Source: an uncultured Lachnospiraceae bacterium (GTDB lineage: Bacteria; Bacillota; Clostridia; Lachnospirales; Lachnospiraceae). Taken from it: 6,903 bases of DNA. Positions 5,150 to 6,903 of the stretch are shown in pieces. The notes below the pieces were generated by a model that searched no databases, was not told where the DNA came from, and was given only the letters and a program-made list of their open reading frames with translations. Each line of letters opens with the position of its first letter. Position 1 is the first letter of the stretch. A program made the position numbers and the translations under genes. The DNA is taken from positions 1-6,903 of the forward strand of contig CACZQU010000244.1 of assembly GCA_902783305.1 (NCBI GenBank). The letters run 5' to 3'.

Positions 5150-6792
5150 TCTTGTTTTTCCGCGATATCATTGTCCGTTTTTCCTATACTGAAACGGATG
5201 GCAAGGATGACCACCAGAAGAATTGCCAGTCCGCAGGGCAGCGCTATCACCGTGGTTTTTGTCACACCGGCAATAATATATGTGATAAATGAGATCGCTG
5301 CACATAATACCGCGTAAGGAAGCTGAGTTTCCACGTGGTTGACATGATCACATTGTGCACCGGCCGAGGCCATAATGGTAGTATCGGAAATCGGAGAGCA
5401 GTGATCGCCGCATACCGCGCCTGCCATACATGCCGACACGGAAATAATCGTAAGAGGATTGCTCGTATCCGGAAAGACAGCGAGAGCTATCGGGATCAGA
5501 ATCCCGAAGGTTCCCCAGGAGGTTCCGGTTGCAAAAGCCATAAAGCAGGCAACGACAAAGATGATTGCAGGCAGAAGGCTTTCAAGGTTTCCGGAAGCCG
5601 CTCCCATTGCATTTGCCACAAATTCCTTTGCTCCAAGGCTGTCCGTCATTCCTTTGAGGGTCCAGGCCATGGTAAGGATCAGGATCGCCGGTACCATTGC
5701 CTTGAATCCATCCGGTATACAATTCATACAGTCTTTAAAGCTGAGCACCTTCCGGATCTGATAAACCAGGATGGTAATCAGAAGGCCGAAAAAGCTGCCT
5801 ACCGCCAGACCTACAGAAGCATCCGAATTCGAGAAGGCTGTGATGAAATCCTCACCGCTGAAAAAGCCGCCGGTATAAATCATTCCGATAACACAGCATA
5901 CAATCAGAGACAAAATCGGGATCAGCAGATCGAGAACGGTTCCATTGGGATTCGGCGTTTCATCCTCCGCGTTGGAATACGGTCGTCCCTCTGTTGTATA
6001 AATATCACCCTTCAGCGCATTCTTCTCGTGGACAGCCATGGAGCCAAAATCTGTCTTCAGAACCGTCATCAGGATCATCATGCCAATCGTAAGCAATGCA
6101 TAGTAATTATATGGGATCGCCCGGATGAAAAGGGAAAAACCATCCTCACCCTCAACAAATCCGCTCACCGCGGCAGCCCACGAAGAGATCGGAGCAATAA
6201 TGCAGACCGGAGCTGCAGTAGCATCAATCAGATAAGCCAGCTTTGCCCGGGAGACATTGTGCTTGTCCGTGACAGGGCGCATGACGCTTCCCACCGTCAG
6301 ACAGTTGAAATAATCGTCGATAAAGATCAGAATGCCCAGAAGCACTGTGCACAGCTGCGCGCCTACACGGGACCGGATATGGGTACCCGCCCAGCGTCCG
6401 AACGCGGCAGAGCCTCCTGCCCGGTTCATCAGCGCAACCATCGTTCCCAGAATCACAAGAAAGATCAGAATTCCCATATTATAGGAATCCGTCAGGGAAG
6501 CAATAAAGCCATCCGTGAAAATGTGATGAATCGTACCCTGGAAACTTGCTCCCGAATAGAAAAGACCGCCGACAAGAATTCCGATAAAAAGCGAACTGTA
6601 CACTTCCTTCGTAATCAGAGCAAGCACAATTGCGATCACAGACGGCAAAAGTGCCCAGAACGTGGCATATACCGCCGGATGGGAGACTTCCTCCTCAGCC
6701 GCTGATATAAGCGTCGGAAAGCAAAACATCGTCAGCATACTGACAAGAACCCCGGGAAGAACAACCCCGAAAAACCGATTCCTTCTTTTCAT
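5146..6792 (-). CDS. NhaC-family Na+/H+ antiporter
   Basis: Integral membrane secondary transporter of the NhaC family (Na_H_antiporter domain, ion transporter superfamily), 548 residues. The N-terminus has a hydrophobic segment (8-31) ending in ISAAEEE, possibly a signal peptide or first helix. About ten or more further hydrophobic segments follow, for example 44-80, 106-122, 145-168, 189-211, 229-246, 286-310, 325-345, 366-380, 406-440, 446-462 and 494-532. A hydrophilic loop of about 40 residues (248-285) splits the two halves. Family signatures are FIDDYFNCLTVGSVMRPVTD (157-176), ATGTSWGTFGILIP (421-434) and CGDHCSPISDTT (461-472) with CDHVNHVETQLPYA (481-494). The expected role is Na+/H+ exchange in pH and sodium homeostasis, but some relatives exchange organic or amino acids (MleN exchanges malate and lactate), so the substrate is not settled and I give no symbol. 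The start at ATG 6792 is set by GAGGAG 5 nt upstream. A terminator follows at 5051-5005. Confidence 0.95.
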   Translation of the reverse strand: MKRRNRFFGVVLPGVLVSMLTMFCFPTLISAAEEEVSHPAVYATFWALLPSVIAIVLALITKEVYSSLFIGILVGGLFYSGASFQGTIHHIFTDGFIASLTDSYNMGILIFLVILGTMVALMNRAGGSAAFGRWAGTHIRSRVGAQLCTVLLGILIFIDDYFNCLTVGSVMRPVTDKHNVSRAKLAYLIDATAAPVCIIAPISSWAAAVSGFVEGEDGFSLFIRAIPYNYYALLTIGMMILMTVLKTDFGSMAVHEKNALKGDIYTTEGRPYSNAEDETPNPNGTVLDLLIPILSLIVCCVIGMIYTGGFFSGEDFITAFSNSDASVGLAVGSFFGLLITILVYQIRKVLSFKDCMNCIPDGFKAMVPAILILTMAWTLKGMTDSLGAKEFVANAMGAASGNLESLLPAIIFVVACFMAFATGTSWGTFGILIPIALAVFPDTSNPLTIISVSACMAGAVCGDHCSPISDTTIMASAGAQCDHVNHVETQLPYAVLCAAISFITYIIAGVTKTTVIALPCGLAILLVVILAIRFSIGKTDNDIAEKQE

Positions 6793-6797
6793 ATTCT

Positions 6798-6803
6798 CTC
6801 CTC
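6798..6803 (-). promoter_or_regulatory. Ribosome binding site of the antiporter gene
   Basis: GAGGAG on the minus strand, 5 nt before ATG 6792. I see no convincing promoter in 6793-6845; it may lie within or beyond the palindrome at the window edge. Confidence 0.8.
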
Positions 6804-6845
6804 ATCTATAAACGCATTACTATTCAGCCGTCTCTCCCTTCATTC

Positions 6846-6897
6846 CAAATTCGCGCCTGTCGGCGCTTTTCCGCCCCGCTTCGCGTGGCTAAATTTG
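6846..6897. repeat. GC-rich multi-hairpin palindrome upstream of the antiporter gene
   Basis: An outer pair CAAATT (6846-6851) and AATTTG (6892-6897) encloses two hairpins: GCGCC-TGTC-GGCGC (6853-6866, perfect) and GCCCCGC-TTC-GCGTGGC (6873-6889, one mismatch), separated by TTTTCC. The whole can fold as a three-way junction. Its base composition differs from the flanks. The form suggests a REP- or MITE-like intergenic repeat, or a structured leader. No second copy is visible in this window, so repeat status is inferred. The last bases, TGTCATGA, approach a further dyad centre that may continue outside. Confidence 0.5.
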
Positions 6898-6903
6898 TCA
6901 TGA

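Noticed and set aside
5335..6705. A 456-codon open frame on the plus strand opposite the antiporter gene
   Set aside because: Its composition (very high His, Arg, Ser, Cys, no domain or hydrophobic pattern) is that of an antisense shadow of the membrane protein gene, whose family signatures are unmistakable. I see no ribosome site for it.
6824..6901. A 25-codon minus-strand frame (starting MTNLATRSGAEKRR) through the edge palindrome
   Set aside because: It runs through the structured repeat, has no visible ribosome site, and its basic composition follows from the GC-rich palindrome. It is more likely a by-product of the repeat than a gene.

Overview
The window looks like chromosomal DNA of a Gram-positive anaerobe of the class Clostridia, most likely Lachnospiraceae or a close relative. 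I infer this from strong AGGAGG-type ribosome binding sites, a CIRCE-type heat-shock operator, moderate GC content, an HtpG with an acidic low-complexity insert, an Ig-like surface protein with a C-terminal anchor helix, and a large NhaC-family antiporter. This placement is by protein style, not by any search. All convincing genes lie on the minus strand, so transcription runs from right to left.

In transcription order: (1) 6903-6793 is a leader region containing a GC-rich multi-hairpin palindrome (6846-6897) at the window edge. (2) 6792-5146 encodes a 548-residue NhaC-family Na+/H+ antiporter. It is followed, with an ATGA overlap, by a possible 30-codon ORF (5149-5057) and then a strong hairpin terminator (5051-5005). 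(3) A 150-bp leader with a second long imperfect hairpin (4993-4941) precedes maf (4850-4233), a nucleotide pyrophosphatase gene. Next come a Gph-like HAD phosphatase (4116-3439) and an unrecognised surface protein with three beta-rich/Ig-like regions and a C-terminal membrane anchor (3366-2125). These three may form one operon; I see no clear promoter between them. (4) 2068-2036 is a compact control node. A perfect inverted repeat has the CIRCE architecture (9-bp arms, 9-bp spacer, one arm position different from consensus) and is followed on the minus strand by six T, so it also reads as an intrinsic terminator for the surface-protein transcript. The T-run ends next to a near-consensus sigma-A promoter (TTGACA, 17 bp, TATATT). 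(5) 1956-1 is htpG (Hsp90), cut by the left window edge after 652 codons.

The gene content is mostly housekeeping: chaperone, nucleotide-pool and phosphoglycolate clean-up, and ion homeostasis. I see no phage, transposase, CRISPR, toxin-antitoxin or defence genes and no RNA gene. The most interesting points are the apparent sharing of one inverted repeat between HrcA-type control and termination, the unusual location of that operator upstream of the -35 box, the acidic insert late in HtpG, and the small ORF coupled to the antiporter. I do not find evidence for a wholly new multi-gene system.
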